Shown here in pieces: positions 23,745-35,616 of a stretch of 64,000 bases of DNA. The position numbers and the translations under genes are program-made. The notes beneath the pieces were generated by a model. The model searched no databases. It worked only from the letters and a program-made list of their open reading frames with translations, and was not told the DNA's origin. The stretch spans positions 4,293,158 through 4,357,157 of the forward strand of contig RQOL01000024.1 of assembly GCA_013076295.1 (NCBI GenBank), written 5' to 3'. Within the stretch, counting starts at the first letter, position 1. Each line of letters starts with the position of its first letter. This DNA comes from Sanderia malayensis (lineage: Eukaryota > Cnidaria > Scyphozoa > Semaeostomeae > Pelagiidae).

Positions 23745-26470
23745 TATTATGAATTTAATTGACGAATTCCAAAAATGTTGTAACGTGTTTTATATTACAT
23801 TGCAAAGGTATCTACCATCTTTTTTTCAAGTCCTTCGCTTGATAGATCTGATTGTGTGTAACTAGTCGATATAAGTTTCTTGGAATTCGCTTTTTTTTAC
23901 TCTATTCGCTTAGACGATGAGTTAATGTTACTAAGACTACATGTTTTTCAAAGCGACTTGGATTCGCACTTAGTGCTAAAAGCTTCTAAATTTTTTCGCG
24001 TTTATATTAACGTTTGTTGAGTAGCTTTTTTATTTTTGGGTTCTAAAACTGCCTTCTTGTTTTGAAGTTCAACATTTCTGTGTGGATGTAAATCGCAGAT
24101 AGTTAAAATGGCCCATACAGTTGCAAAGGCTAAAGTTGCAATTTTTTTCAAAAGCTGGTCGCACAAAACAGCACCAAGGTAACTAGCTTTCCTGGTTGTT
24201 CGTCTGATGGGGCGAATTAAATTTAATGCGACTTTGAAATTTACTGTCGAATTTTTGACCATTATGGTTGAGTTTAAATTAAGCCTAATGTAAAAAGGAA
24301 CTTTTGTAATTTCTTTTTCAGTTTCTCAAATTTTTGGCTTCCTCAGTACCATACCAGTTACTTGTAAAAAGCGTGTATTTGTACGTTTTCCTTACACACA
24401 TTTGCAACACATTATTTAAAACGATTCCAAATTGCAATAGGGCACAAAAGTCCTAGGACAGTTCTCCAAGCAATGTTCTCTCTATACACTGTTGTATGCA
24501 ATATCGCGGAAGTTCTTTGCACGTCGACCATGAAAGTTTGGTGGAGAAATACTGTTTTAGAAGAGTGGGGAATGGGGAGGTCCCACGGGGAATGAAATTT
24601 ACAGAAAAATGGCATTTACATCGGACCATTCCAAGTGTTTCAAGGACTTTTGTCCCCTCAATTGTTTTTCATCTTGTCCAAACCTTTTTTTAAACATTGA
24701 CATGATGTTCTTTAAAAACAACATAAATGATAGAATTGGGGCCGTAATCAAGCTAGCTGCCTCTTTTATTGGCACACTTCTCGCGTAGACACTTAGCGAG
24801 AGAGTTTCTAGCTTGGTATAGCTTACAAAGTGAACAATGGACACCCTGCTATCTAAATGTATTGTTATTCGTTCGTATATTTTCTGGCAAGTCGTTAACT
24901 AAAAGAAACTTGTTTTTTGTGTGAACATTTATTAATTAGAATTGCGGGTGCCAGTATCTCTGATGAGCAGTTATAGTATAGTTACTAATTGTAAATAACT
25001 GTGAATATTTAGATATTAACAAGGGTGTGTGCTTTATTTAATGTGTAAAATAATGTGGTGTCGAAGTACTTACCGATACGATTATTTATTCTAGTGATTT
25101 TTTTCCAACTTCTCCAATAGCAAACCCACACTTAATAGGTTTCTGCAAAAGCCAACCGTTCCCCCCAAACCCCCCCCCCCACTGGACTAGAAAATTGGGA
25201 AAGTTCGGTTCGTAAAGTTATAAATTAAACTAGAACCGTAATTTTGCTTTACTTGCAAATCGCTGAAACTTTACAACAAAAAGCGTAGTGTTCTTTTCTT
25301 TTGCATATTTTTACCTCACATATTTTGAGCGATTCTAGATATTCATACCCAAGGGAGTTCATTCCCGCTCTCCGGATGTTGCCTGGATATTAACCGTAGC
25401 CAATCTAATCGGCCCTGTCCTCCTTGGGGAATTGGTGGATATATGAGCAATAGCCAGTATTGCAACCAATTTTAAATTGTTTCGGGGGCTTTTTTCCACA
25501 CACACGTGAAAGGAATTTTCAACTTCGGGAAAGGGCATGACATGGGTGGTCAAGATGCCATTTTATAAAGCTATTGTACGCCTTCCAAAAAACAATGTCC
25601 CAGATTTCAGCTAAAAACTAATATAATGGGTGGTGAGGTAAGGTGCATTGACTGCTTGTTCATTAGTAGAAGTAAAGAAAAGCCTGAGAGCAGTAATAGA
25701 AACGAGAAGAAGCTTTGAAACTAGCTAGGCCATGTTTCCATATTGGCCTAAGCTCGAAATTTTACGTTGCAGCAGACTTAATAGCCGGTCAAGAACCACG
25801 GTTCACTAAAGTTCCAAAGTGTTTGGTTGTGCTATAATAGTCAGATCAATGCCTTTGTGGCATTTGCAATCACTTTATTCTACACTATGAATGAAGAGCA
25901 TCATTCCATACTCAAACATTTCACTATAATATCGAGAAAGACAGGTGGTGTCTTCTCTGCAACAAGATATGATCTGCCATTATCAAAAATTGGAATTTAT
26001 TTACAAACAATCAAATCACGAGTCACTCAATTTTGCATTATACAGATTCATAATTTTGAGAATAATCAACTGAAATTGTGTTCGTGCGGCGTTGTGTCAC
26101 GACGGCTTTTTTTATATTTATCAATTCAGTAAAATTCGATACGCTGATCTCGGGTCAGAAAATCATTTTTAAATCTGACGCCTAGTTCACAAGGTATTAC
26201 TTGTGAGAGAGTCAATGCTTCGTCATTTTCACTATTACACAGACAGCACAGACAGCGCAAGCACTTTGGTTAACAGGCAAGGGCTCATGCGCAAGCCGTG
26301 TCCATGCCACCACATGACAATCTTGTATTGCGATTTCATAGCAGCGAAATCATCAAAACCTTTTAGACTCGAACCAGTCCTAAAAGTGTGTCACGAAAGT
26401 GTCAACATTAACGCTCGTAACTCAAAAACTACTCATCAAATCTTAAAAAATAAGCGCATTGAATCTATAG
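23745..26470. other. no gene seen
   Basis: Downstream of the Patched-domain gene. Frames of up to about 115 codons are present on both strands, without motifs. A C-run lies at about 25163-25180. Several AATAAA-like words are present, but no terminator can be assigned. Confidence 0.4.
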
Positions 26471-26474
26471 TTTT

Positions 26475-26854
26475 ACACGCATTTTTTTATAAGCAATTTC
26501 AACTCGAGCTCAGTACTAAAAATTGCTTAGCTGGAAGGCAAATTTGAGTACTCAAAATTGCTTAGCAATTACTTAACTTTTTGTTCGCGTTTTTGAAAAT
26601 AGATTAGAAAAAGGTAAATATAGGGCCATATACATGTCAGAAGGCACGATAAATTAAAGATAAATAAAAAAAATTAACGATAGATTTTGTTTGCACTTTT
26701 TATTCATGAACACCAACATTTCCTGTTAAGTACTGAAAATACAATTTTTCAAATTGCTTAGCAGTCTTCAATCCAGTACTAAAATTGCTTAACTTTTTTC
26801 CTTGCCGAGTACTGCCTTGCTTATAAAGCAGTTGCTTATAAAAAAAATGCGTGT
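26475..26854. mobile_element. MITE with 22-bp TIRs, about 380 bp
   Basis: The left end ACACGCATTTTTTTATAAGC is the inverse of the right end GCTTATAAAAAAAATGCGTGT, apart from one T in the run. Both are preceded or followed by TA, which fits a TA target duplication. The interior reiterates AGTACTNAAAATTGCTTAGC several times in both flanks. No coding capacity. Confidence 0.7.
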
Positions 26855-27087
26855 AGCTGATAAAAAGAGCTGTGGGGCCCTTTTAGGAAATAATTATTGT
26901 TCTTCTCAGCACTTCAATAGTCAATAAGTGTGATATTAATTGGAAAATATTAAGAACGCATTACTTAGAATATTTGTTGGTTGTTTTTAGTTTTTTGGAA
27001 AATATATACAATTTAATCAGAAGTAAGGAGCATACAACTTTGCTATTTTCAATCAAACGTTTTAAGTTGCTATTATTTTTATGTAAA

Positions 27088-28065
27088 TTACACAGCTTTC
27101 CTATGACACACTGCAATGACATTGTTTCGCACTTTTTTGCTGTATAATTTACAATACAATCCTGAAATTTTATCAAATAGCCATCTTTTGCTTTTATTGT
27201 TTCGCCAGAATATAATTACGGCGTTTAGAATTGAGCCTAAAAATACCAATAGTAGTGCAGTTAATCGAAGCACTTCAAGTTTGTAGACTACGTCAAAGGT
27301 TACTTCAAAGTCGCTGATATAAGCAAGGATTGGGAAGAGCCCATCGATTAAGACGGCAGGAACGTAACAAATAGTTGTGGTTGTGATGACCAACAAAATA
27401 GTCTTAAATAATCTTTGTATATATCTGGGTTCTTTCTGGAAACAATCATCTTCTCTTTTTGAATAAATTGGACTTTTTTCAACAGCGCGACGTATAGATA
27501 CATAGCCACTAATATATATTGCAACCATTGTCAATAACAATGGCAAAAGTATGGCCACGCGGACAATCTGTACATAGGCGTAAGTCTTAGGCGATAAATT
27601 GACCCTTAAAGATGTCGCGATGCATAGTATCAAAACAACAGCTAATAAAATACAAAGCCTTGGCATCTTGAAGAGTAGCTTTAACTTTGAAGACTTTTTT
27701 ATATTCGGATTCGTATGCAAATAGCGATCTGCTCCAATTAATGTTGTCAAGCATATAGAAGTAGAAAATAACGAACGAAAGAGCATTTCCAAAACACGTG
27801 ATTTTACTGTGCTGCTATAATGCAGCCCATAGTGCATAGCTCCAGTTAAAGGCATGCTAATTGTTCCTTGAAGGCAATCAATAAAGCTAAGAAGAACTAA
27901 TAGCAAGTTTGATGATTTATTCAGTGACTGCTTTGTAGCATAAAATGAAACGATTAGCAAGCCGTTAACAATTACCGTAATACCAGCCAAAATCATGTAG
28001 AGCACACCATAAACTTTATATGTAACTTCCAACATCATTTCTGGACGACAGTTACACTGCTTCAT
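27088..28065 (-). CDS. class A (rhodopsin-like) orphan GPCR, 325 aa, single exon
   Basis: The first true ATG is at 28065 (MKQCNCRPEM), as the codon two positions upstream is TTG. Seven hydrophobic segments follow. Helix 1 has the conserved Asn (VNGLLIV, residue 34). Helix 3 ends in ADRYLH (D113-R114-Y115), the G-protein-coupling motif. Helix 6 has the pattern TTTTICYVPAVL, and helix 7 ends LNAVIIFWRN, where the usual NPxxY has lost its proline. A basic third loop and a short basic tail are present. Length, single exon and the FWRN ending resemble the expanded orphan amine/peptide-type receptors of cnidarians. The ligand is unknown. Confidence 0.88.
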   Translation of the reverse strand: MKQCNCRPEMMLEVTYKVYGVLYMILAGITVIVNGLLIVSFYATKQSLNKSSNLLLVLLSFIDCLQGTISMPLTGAMHYGLHYSSTVKSRVLEMLFRSLFSTSICLTTLIGADRYLHTNPNIKKSSKLKLLFKMPRLCILLAVVLILCIATSLRVNLSPKTYAYVQIVRVAILLPLLLTMVAIYISGYVSIRRAVEKSPIYSKREDDCFQKEPRYIQRLFKTILLVITTTTICYVPAVLIDGLFPILAYISDFEVTFDVVYKLEVLRLTALLLVFLGSILNAVIIFWRNNKSKRWLFDKISGLYCKLYSKKVRNNVIAVCHRKAV

Positions 28066-28880
28066 ATACAATTACATCCAGACGATTACATTTAATTTGT
28101 CTATTTTGGTACTGTTGATTAATACTCATCAAGACGCATTGCTTTAGGTTTCTTGATTTTGATTTGATAGCAATGATATCCAGGATCGTACACAAACGTT
28201 ATTAGACAAAAAGACGCTTTTAAGCGATTTTCTTCAATGAGTTTATACTAAATAATGGTATCTTTGGAAAGGGAGGACGACATCTATGAAAAACTGCATT
28301 GAAAGTCAACACAAGCAGAGAAGAGTTTCAAAAGCTATTCAATTCCGAAAACTGCACAAGAAGAGAAATAGCCTTCCTACTGCAAATACCGCACTGGTTG
28401 CAATTAAATTATTCACCGAAAAGAGTTATTTCGCTCTCAAAATCAATAAAAATTCCCACAGCTGTTACAATATTCCAACATAGAAGACTGGTGGTATAAG
28501 TTAAATTGGATTCTCGAAAAGATCTTATTTAGGAAGTAAAGATAATACACGTTACAAATTTGAAGATTTAAAATTTCCGAAGCTCTTTATTTTTTGTGAT
28601 GTTAATTTGTATAAACAAACAACTTGAAAGAGAATAATTGCCAAGCAATTACAAAATATTTTTATCAAAATGAATATTTACACGAAACTAAAAGCATTTG
28701 TAATTCTGTATAAGAATTAAAAGTATTTGAAAGACAATTTGTGAATTTACTCAGTTGTAATTAACGTACCATGAAGTTGAGACAGTAATGGAACTGCTGT
28801 TCCCAGAACGATCTACGTATCCTTTCAATTTCAAAATGGCAAGAAAAAGTCAATGCAGGACTCATTGTAACATACCTTAT
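28066..28880. other. no gene seen (GPCR upstream region)
   Basis: AT-rich 5' flank of the GPCR. Two overlapping + strand frames at 28286-28499 have no motif and look like chance frames. Confidence 0.4.
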
Positions 28881-28883
28881 ACT

Positions 28884-28985
28884 TACCGCAATCCCTTAAA
28901 TTAGCCCCTCATCTTCGAATAAGCCCTACCTGATGTTAATTTTTGCAAACAAGCCCTTGGGGAATATTTGAGGATTTACAATAAT
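28884..28985. mobile_element. decayed MITE of the CCTCGAATAAGC family, about 100 bp
   Basis: It starts TACCGCAATCCCTTAAATTA, carries ATCTTCGAATAAGCCCTACC, and ends AAGCCCTTGGGGAATATTTGAGGATTTACA. The ends are degenerate inverses and match those of the 62695-62969 copy. It is shorter and more mutated than the others. Confidence 0.6.
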
Positions 28986-28989
28986 TATA

Positions 28990-31900
28990 TCGTATCGGAG
29001 GAGGCTCTTCATTCAATTTGGTATTGGGTCCAGGGTCCAGGTTAGCTTTGGTAATACCAGCATAATAACGGGATACTAGCTGAATCTTACAACAGTTATA
29101 CTAAGCTACTAATGGTGTTATACACCCACATATATGTATTTATGGAGGTGGTGAGCCAAAAGTGTAACCCTCCTAATCATCTAATTTATTGTTAATTTTT
29201 AATAAAGCAGGATTATTAAAAGTTCACAATGTCCAACTTTTATCACCAAGATAACACAGCAACTCAACATATCTTAGTTCTACGTTTATCCATCTATGTG
29301 TGATGATGATTAATAAATCTAAACCAAAACTAATTTAATTCAAGGGATTTATGGGATGAAAATCGATTAAAAAAAGGTCTCAAGTCAGTTCGGCCAACCA
29401 CCCACACCACGCCCATTAACCACGCCACGCCACGCTGAGCTGCGCTGGGCAGGCGGACTGTTCCTGTAACCTGTTACTGTTTAGTTTATCTGTCACAGTT
29501 AGGTTTGGCCAACCCAGCCTGCCTGTCTTAACAACTTAAGTATACAAACATTTGTAAAATATTAGATAACTGACGATTGGCCAAAATGACCTGCTACCAC
29601 TGCATGCCTTTCTCAGGTCAGGAGATTCAAATTGATCTGAAGGAAGGCCTGGCCAGGCTTTGCGGGCTTTGCTTGCTTTGGAGCCTTGACGATTTGTCAA
29701 ACAGGCCAAGTTACCAGGCATACCCTGGGTAACTCAGATTTCTATGAAGACCGTCCGCAGAAAGGATCACGAAAGCCATGCCATGGACCTTTAGCCAAAA
29801 GCTCAAAATGACTTTCAACAGCAGCTATTTCCAATGCTCTGGTAATTTGAGATACTGTTACTTTCTATGTGCACAAATTATCTCAGGCGGATTTGGGATC
29901 TCAAATAGGATCTGCAATAATAGAAATAATAATAAATCTTAAAAAAAAGTATACAGTGACTTTAGTTTGTGTTCTCTATGATCTTCATGAATCGATAATT
30001 TTGTTAATATTTGTTTGAAAAAGGCTGTCATTTTTTATTTCGATCTGCACAGGTTTTTTGTGACAATCTGGGCTTACATCCATCAAAAAATGGTCTCCTT
30101 CAAAACATTAAGTAATATTTACATTACAAAAATAAAAAACAGATTGAGATTTTGTATCAAGTTCTGATTCTCATAAAAGTTTTGTAACAATTATAATGAT
30201 TGGAAAGCCAGGTCATGAAATGATTTGATTATATTATATTAAATTAAAGAAATTTTGTTTTTTGTAGATGAGATGTCAAGAAATGCCTTCAATACTTTCA
30301 AAACCAGGTACTACATAAATTCAAACAAACTTTATCCAAAGTTTGAAATCTCTAATGAAAAAAATAAGAAATAACATCAGTTCCATAGTAGCTGTTAACC
30401 ATTTCACCAACATGAACTAAAAACTTGATTCTTTGTATCAGCTACAGCACCCCACCAAGCACCCCACCACTAATTTTTGAATAAACAGGACATGACCAAA
30501 TGTGTAAATTTGGTCATGTCTTGTTTTAATGCGTTATGTTTTCTTTGTTTTCTAGTCACAAATCGTTCAAGTCATTCTCTCATAACTGCTAATCCATCAT
30601 CAATGTATTGGAAGCATTTGACAGGGAACAAGGCTCTAAAATCAAGAGCATCACATTTCAATTATTTATTAACACAAAAGTGTGAGGTCGGGATCACATC
30701 ATTGATCTGTGTGGAGTTTTAGATGTGATGAAAACTTCAATCTGAATTATGATCAAAGACTGAGCAGCACATGTAGCAACATGGTAACTTTCAACTGGGT
30801 TTCCCAAACTTCTGCAAAACATTGCTGGCCTGCAAGAAAATCCTGAGACTCTTCCTTCTCACTAAAGAAACATCCCAGATGGAAAATTGTTTCCAACCAT
30901 CCATAAAGACTAGGCACAAGATGAAATTGGAAATAGAAGACTCTACATTTCTTGGCATTCTAGTTTTTGAAGGGTGGGTGATACAAAGTGTAAAAACATC
31001 CACTTGCTGGTGCGACAAACACAATCATGGAGAACAATTATAATGATTGGAAAGCCAGATCACAAACTGATTTCTGGATAGATTATATTATATTACATTA
31101 AGAAAATGAAATTCAGATTTGAGAAACATTTTATGAAATGTTGCACTGAATATTTACACCTTGACAAAAATTGTTGAACTCTGGAACTATTGGTAGCATG
31201 CTTGAATGATTTTCATGGCGATGATGGCAAGTTAACAATATCTTCATAAAGAAGGCAACACCTGGAGATGAGTGGAGGGGATGAAGTTCAAACTGGTTGG
31301 ATTGCAGGCCGTGTTAGTTGACCAGATGACGTTTTTGCTAATTGGGGTTTCTGTTGTGATTGAGAAGTTACCAGGATTTTGCTTTAACTTGTTGATTGCA
31401 GTGGGAAAGGCTGCATTGGAATTGTCCATTGAAGAACTTCTTTTGCATTGAATTTGGAACTCAAAATATGAGGATGCTGCAACTCACCATTGAAGAATGA
31501 TAATCTAGTTGTAGCAGCCAATAAAGAGGACAGGTTTGCTTAGAAAGGGGTTTCAATGCTTTATTTGTTTCAAAAGGGACAAAGATATTTTAAATGTATG
31601 ACAAGGAGTAAATGCACTGCTTGTAAGTCTGAACATCATATGTCAATCTGCAACAACAACCCTGTGTAGCTTTGCCAGCCAGCTAGCAACCACCTAACAA
31701 GCTGCAACAGTAGTGACAACAATTAATTAGAATCTAGCACCCATGCTTGGGTAGGTGGTATGTGCTTTGGGATTGAGATGGCCCTACATGCATTCTTGGC
31801 AAATTTGAAAGACCAACGAGAGCAGAAGATGAGAGTGGGGGTCTGAAAGTCAGAGGTTTTTTATTTTTGCCAAGGAGTGTTAAAACCTCTGGGTTGAGGC

Positions 31901-32355
31901 CTTTGAGAAGAGAACATTTAAGATGAATGCATTTTGAAGCAGAATGCTGGATGACACAGTGAAGTGCAGTAAAATTAACTTTAAATTCTTTACATTCACT
32001 TGCACATGATATAGTTTTCAGATGTTTCTAGGTGTATCAAAAAGCTAAACATGCAGATTTTGCTGGAGCTGATTGCATAAGAAAATTTTTGGAAGGAGAA
32101 GAAAAGCGAAGGGTACCATGCTAACCAGTAGCAGTTAAAGTGTTATTTGACTGGGTTTTGTCAGGAGAATCGAAGCATTGAAAGGTATGAAGCTAATTTT
32201 TGAACAACTTACGTTAACTGTGTTACAACTAGAGTATAGAGTACAACAAGTCCAACCACAGTCAACCGGCAAGCAGGTATGTTAGTCGAGTGCTCATAAT
32301 GCAAATACTAAGCACACTAGAGTCATTGCATCGGTAGTCAAGGCCATAATTAACG
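28990..32355. other. no gene seen; scattered repeat scraps
   Basis: A 26-bp word, AACAATTATAATGATTGGAAAGCCAG (written here only to show identity: first half AACAATTATAATG, second half ATTGGAAAGCCAG), occurs at about 30188 and again at about 31035, followed by similar ATTATATTATATTA tracts. GACATGACCAAAT at about 30488 pairs with ATTTGGTCATGTC at about 30507 as a hairpin. A GC-rich patch at 29390-29460 repeats CCACGCC. Coding frames are short and featureless. Confidence 0.45.
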
Positions 32356-32359
32356 ATGA

Positions 32360-34035
32360 ATTAAATATGAGTGGTGGGTGGTGCAGGACACGCATTTGCA
32401 AGGAATAAAGTGCGGGCAGGGTGCGGACAAAATGGGCCGTCGGGGAGTTGCGAGCTGCTTAAAATGTAGCTTTGAAGTGAGCACACACCACAAACGGTTA
32501 TGTTGGTTGAACCTATCTGGATCCACAAGCTTTTTTTGAATGGGTCTGTTTTAGAGTTTTTTAAAAACAGTGAAGTATTGGTGGCTGTTTGCAGGTCTTG
32601 ATGAAAGGAGGGAAACAGAGAGGTCCACCTTCGGATTAAAATCTCTGTCGCAAGTAAATTCACTAATTCTAAGGAATCTTGTGAACGCGGTGCAAAATGA
32701 GGCCCATATCAGTTTGTTAACAAGTTCACACGCAATGTCCGGCTGAAGCAATCTGTGAAGTGTTTAAGATGTGACAGCGAAATTGGTCTGCAAATTGGTG
32801 TGTGTAATCCATTATAACATGGAATGCCACGTAAAAGATACTGAATCGACAGAAATCCATTTCGCACCCACAAAAACCTTAGGCAGTCTCTATCCTCTGG
32901 ATGAATTTCAGTATTAAGAAATGCTTTCTCAATATCCCCCACTATTGCTACCCGGTTGGGTCTAAATCGGAGGATGATATCAAATATTAATGGAGTATGC
33001 AAGCATTTATTGAGAGAAGTACCTGTCTTTCTTTCCTAGCGAGAGGCATCATATACAACTCGTACCTTGGTCGTTTATCCACTTTTCCTACAAACTACTC
33101 GTGTGGCAAATATGATACTCTATTAGCCTGTTCTAGCTTTTGGAGACTTTTTGGATAACATTGTTGTTTAGTTGCTTTTTAGTAATATTTCCCTATTGCC
33201 CTAAGATCTCAGGCGTCTACTTAAGCCTGGCAGCCTCACAGAATAGCTCTCGCCTGTGAAAGTAATTTGGTCACAAATATCTTCACGAACCTTATCATTT
33301 TCTCTGAATCTGGGAGAATCAAAGTCCCAAAGTTTGTAAAGATCAGACTCGGCTTCTTTTTTTATGCTAAAGGAAGCACTCTGAATGAAATTAATGTCAA
33401 CTGAATAATCAACAAAAAGCTTCTTACCTTTAATTTAAGATCCAACCTGTCTTGATGGTTACAGGCTCTCCAGGCCCTCTCCCTTTGTATTGCTTCACCT
33501 TCATGAAGTTCCACAAAAAGTCTGTTCCACATAATATGTCCACATCTAGATTTTCCTGTTGGATTGTTTCTGAGAAAATAATCTTATTCAAATGTGAGTA
33601 ATTTTGTTTGAATTCCTGCACATAAACATTATTAATACTAACAGTCTCACCAACTTTAAAGGCTTCAATACTTACAAATTTTCCTGCAAAAAAATGATCT
33701 TCAGTAAACACATACACATCTCGCATCTCTCTCTCTGCTTCTCTCCTATCAAACATCTTTATACCAAGCTCCTCTCTTCTTCATTGCTTTACACAATTTA
33801 CTAGCATCTTTCCTACCTGTTTCTGAGAATATCCAGCAGTGTCGTAATCTTTTTAGTCAGTGTTATTCCTTCTACCACACTTCTGGCAGGCTCCTTGAAG
33901 AAACTGCGTAGACATTTGAAGTTATCCACATTTGCCAAATCTTCATTGCGACCTATGGGGCTCTCAAAGGCATAACGGAACTCCTGTCATTCTGCCACTT
34001 TCCCCGAAAATCTCAAACTGTTGTGGCTTGGCCTT
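32360..34035 (-). mobile_element. BEL/Pao LTR retrotransposon relic (gag, protease, RT pieces)
   Basis: Reading right to left on the - strand, three pieces appear in the expected order. A gag piece at about 33830-34030 has FRYAFESPIGRNEDLANVDN and SFFKEPARSVVEGI, the DUF1759 signature of BEL/Pao gag. A protease piece at 33430-33756 has VDILCGTDFLWNFM and GEPVTIKTGWIL. An RT piece at 32709-33002 has [16 protein letters not shown] and DCLRFLWV. Stops and frameshifts lie between and within the pieces, and large parts of the RT, RNase H and integrase are missing. No LTR was found. The mini-gypsy element abuts it on the right. Confidence 0.8.
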
Positions 34036-34070
34036 CACTCACCTATGAACTACGTCATTAGCACTCGTAT

Positions 34071-34221
34071 TGTAATGGAGTTACTTTATCAAAATAGAAT
34101 TTAGGTTTCAACAATACGAGTACCACAACAGAATGAAAAGAGAAGGCAAGCCCTGACCTAATATACGGAAAACAGTAAATGCGGGGGTAACAGTACAAAG
34201 ACGGGGGTAACCTATCCTACA
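34071..34221 (-). repeat. 3' LTR of mini-gypsy
   Basis: Bounded by TGTAATGG on the left and CCTACA on the right of the + strand. On the sense (-) strand it has TATATTAG about 30 nt upstream of CATTCTGTTGTGGTA (34135 to 34121), making CATTC a good candidate for the transcription start and R region. A purine-rich tract (GGGGAGGGTAA on the - strand) lies immediately upstream of this LTR, as expected for the plus-strand primer. Confidence 0.7.
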
Positions 34222-34251
34222 TTACCCTCCCCGTAATAAAGAACAAGATGG

Positions 34252-34974
34252 TTAATAATCAACTAAACTAAAATACAATCCTGCCCTTTGACCTCTGAAG
34301 GACCGGTCATGGTCGAAATTGGCACTACCAGATTCAGTATTGACCCGCTGAGGAGCGAGAGAGTCTTTCAATTGTAGCAAAACTTTCTCTGTCACGCTGT
34401 CCACGATCGTCTGGCTTTCTGCACCTTGAATTGCGAAACATTTGCGTGCTGATTTGCTGGAAAACGAGTCAATGATTGCAACTTCTAGCCGTGTTGTTTC
34501 CTTTGCGATTGTTGTTAAGATATCTGCTGACTCAAAACTAGCGAGAGATTTCAATGCGATTTGCATTTTTGGGTGAGTGCCCTTGACGAAGCGGTCCTTT
34601 GCGATAATTTTTACGACATCATCTGCGAAAGACGGATAGGCCAATTTGGTCAACTCCATGACTTTGAAGGCGTATGTCTGGGCTGATTCGTTGGGTTGCC
34701 TTTTTCGTTGGTTTAGCTGGGCAATCGCTACATCGCTGTTCTGATTTCCGCTTTCAAGCTCGTTCAAAAGTTCTGCGGTAATTTTGGTCACATCCTTTTC
34801 GTCTTCGTCCTCTAGCCTCATGTACACATCAAAGGCTCGGCCTTCCAGCCTCCTTGCCAGGCTTTGCGCTGCCTTTTCGTTCCCGTACCCTTTTAATGCC
34901 AAGTGCAATTTAACCTTTTCAAGGAAGGTTTTAATTTCACCCGACCCATCAAAATTCGTTATCTTGGATTCCAT
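34252..34974 (-). CDS. gag: Ty3/gypsy gag, 240 aa, lacking zinc knuckle
   Basis: Starts MESKITNFDGSGEIKTF and shares with the Gypsy A gag the run ALKGYGNEKAAQSLARRLEG, the phrase AFDVYMRL, and a C-terminal half with KLAYPSFADDVVKIIAKDRF and FVKGTHPKMQIALKSL. This is the capsid-like core. Unlike Gypsy A it ends before any CCHC knuckle, after SFRGQRAGLYFSLVDY, so the nucleocapsid part is gone. The uninterrupted frame over 240 codons suggests recent activity or mobilisation in trans. The start codon overlaps the end of the proposed self-priming site. Confidence 0.8.
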   Translation of the reverse strand: MESKITNFDGSGEIKTFLEKVKLHLALKGYGNEKAAQSLARRLEGRAFDVYMRLEDEDEKDVTKITAELLNELESGNQNSDVAIAQLNQRKRQPNESAQTYAFKVMELTKLAYPSFADDVVKIIAKDRFVKGTHPKMQIALKSLASFESADILTTIAKETTRLEVAIIDSFSSKSARKCFAIQGAESQTIVDSVTEKVLLQLKDSLAPQRVNTESGSANFDHDRSFRGQRAGLYFSLVDY

Positions 34975-34987
34975 TCTGTTGTAGTAA
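34972..34987 (-). promoter_or_regulatory. candidate self-complementary primer-binding site of mini-gypsy
   Basis: On the sense strand, two bases after the LTR end, comes TACTACAACAGAATG. All 15 bases can pair with CATTCTGTTGTGGTA of the LTR (one G-U pair). There is no TGG start as for a tRNA primer. The gag ATG forms the 3' end of the site. Confidence 0.6.
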
Positions 34988-35003
34988 TGTGATGGAGTTA
35001 CAT

Positions 35004-35610
35004 TACTACAATTATTACATTACTACGATTAATATTAATATTAATATCAGTGTGGATGCTCAATACTATGTCAATACGGTAAAACAACAAATCATGGGAA
35101 AGTCATATGATTGCTAATGGCGTGCTGTGTAACAAGAAAGATGCAAATCACATGACTAATATAAGGTTTTCTTCGTTCATTTCCTTCCAGAACATCATCG
35201 TCGATTTGCTTCAGGTTCTCTTGATTCGATTTCAAATGCTCTAACCATTACTTAAGGAACTCCAGATCCGACGGTTCTGCTTTCTGGGCGTCACCAATTT
35301 TATTCAAAAGCCTTGTGACAACTCCTCTGTTGGTATTTCGTTTTTTCTTTAACTTGTCTGAATCAATTTTTGTGTTGTACTATATCCGGCTCGGCGGACC
35401 ATATGTTATGGATTTTACTCTCCTAATTTTTTATTTTTAAAATAGAAATCACTCTCAAGAAATAGACAATTTCGTAGCAAATCTGATATTGATATGAATT
35501 TTGATTACTCCATCTACAACGTTACAGTCAGCGTTTCAGCTCGGTTCATCAGCTTTGGCCACAAACCCAGAATGAAATGTTCTCAGGCCGTCAACACAAT
35601 ATTCTCGCTG
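35004..35610. other. no gene seen
   Basis: A short AATATTAATATTAATATT run near 35028-35045 is followed by unrecognised sequence, probably non-coding remains of the gag relic to its right. Confidence 0.35.
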
Positions 35611-35616
35611 CTCGCA

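Larger units (their letters stand above)
34071..35003 (-). mobile_element. mini Ty3/gypsy element: gag only, no pol
   Basis: Order on the - strand: residual 5' LTR end (near 34988-35003), priming site, gag (34252-34974), polypurine tract, and 3' LTR (34071-34221, TG...CA, 151 bp). The 5' LTR seems to be reduced to its last 15 or so bases (TGTGATGGAGTTAC on the + strand against TGTAATGGAGTTAC at 34071). There is no room for pol: the gag stop is 30 bp from the 3' LTR. It is related to Gypsy A by gag sequence and overall design, but it is not the same family. Confidence 0.7.
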
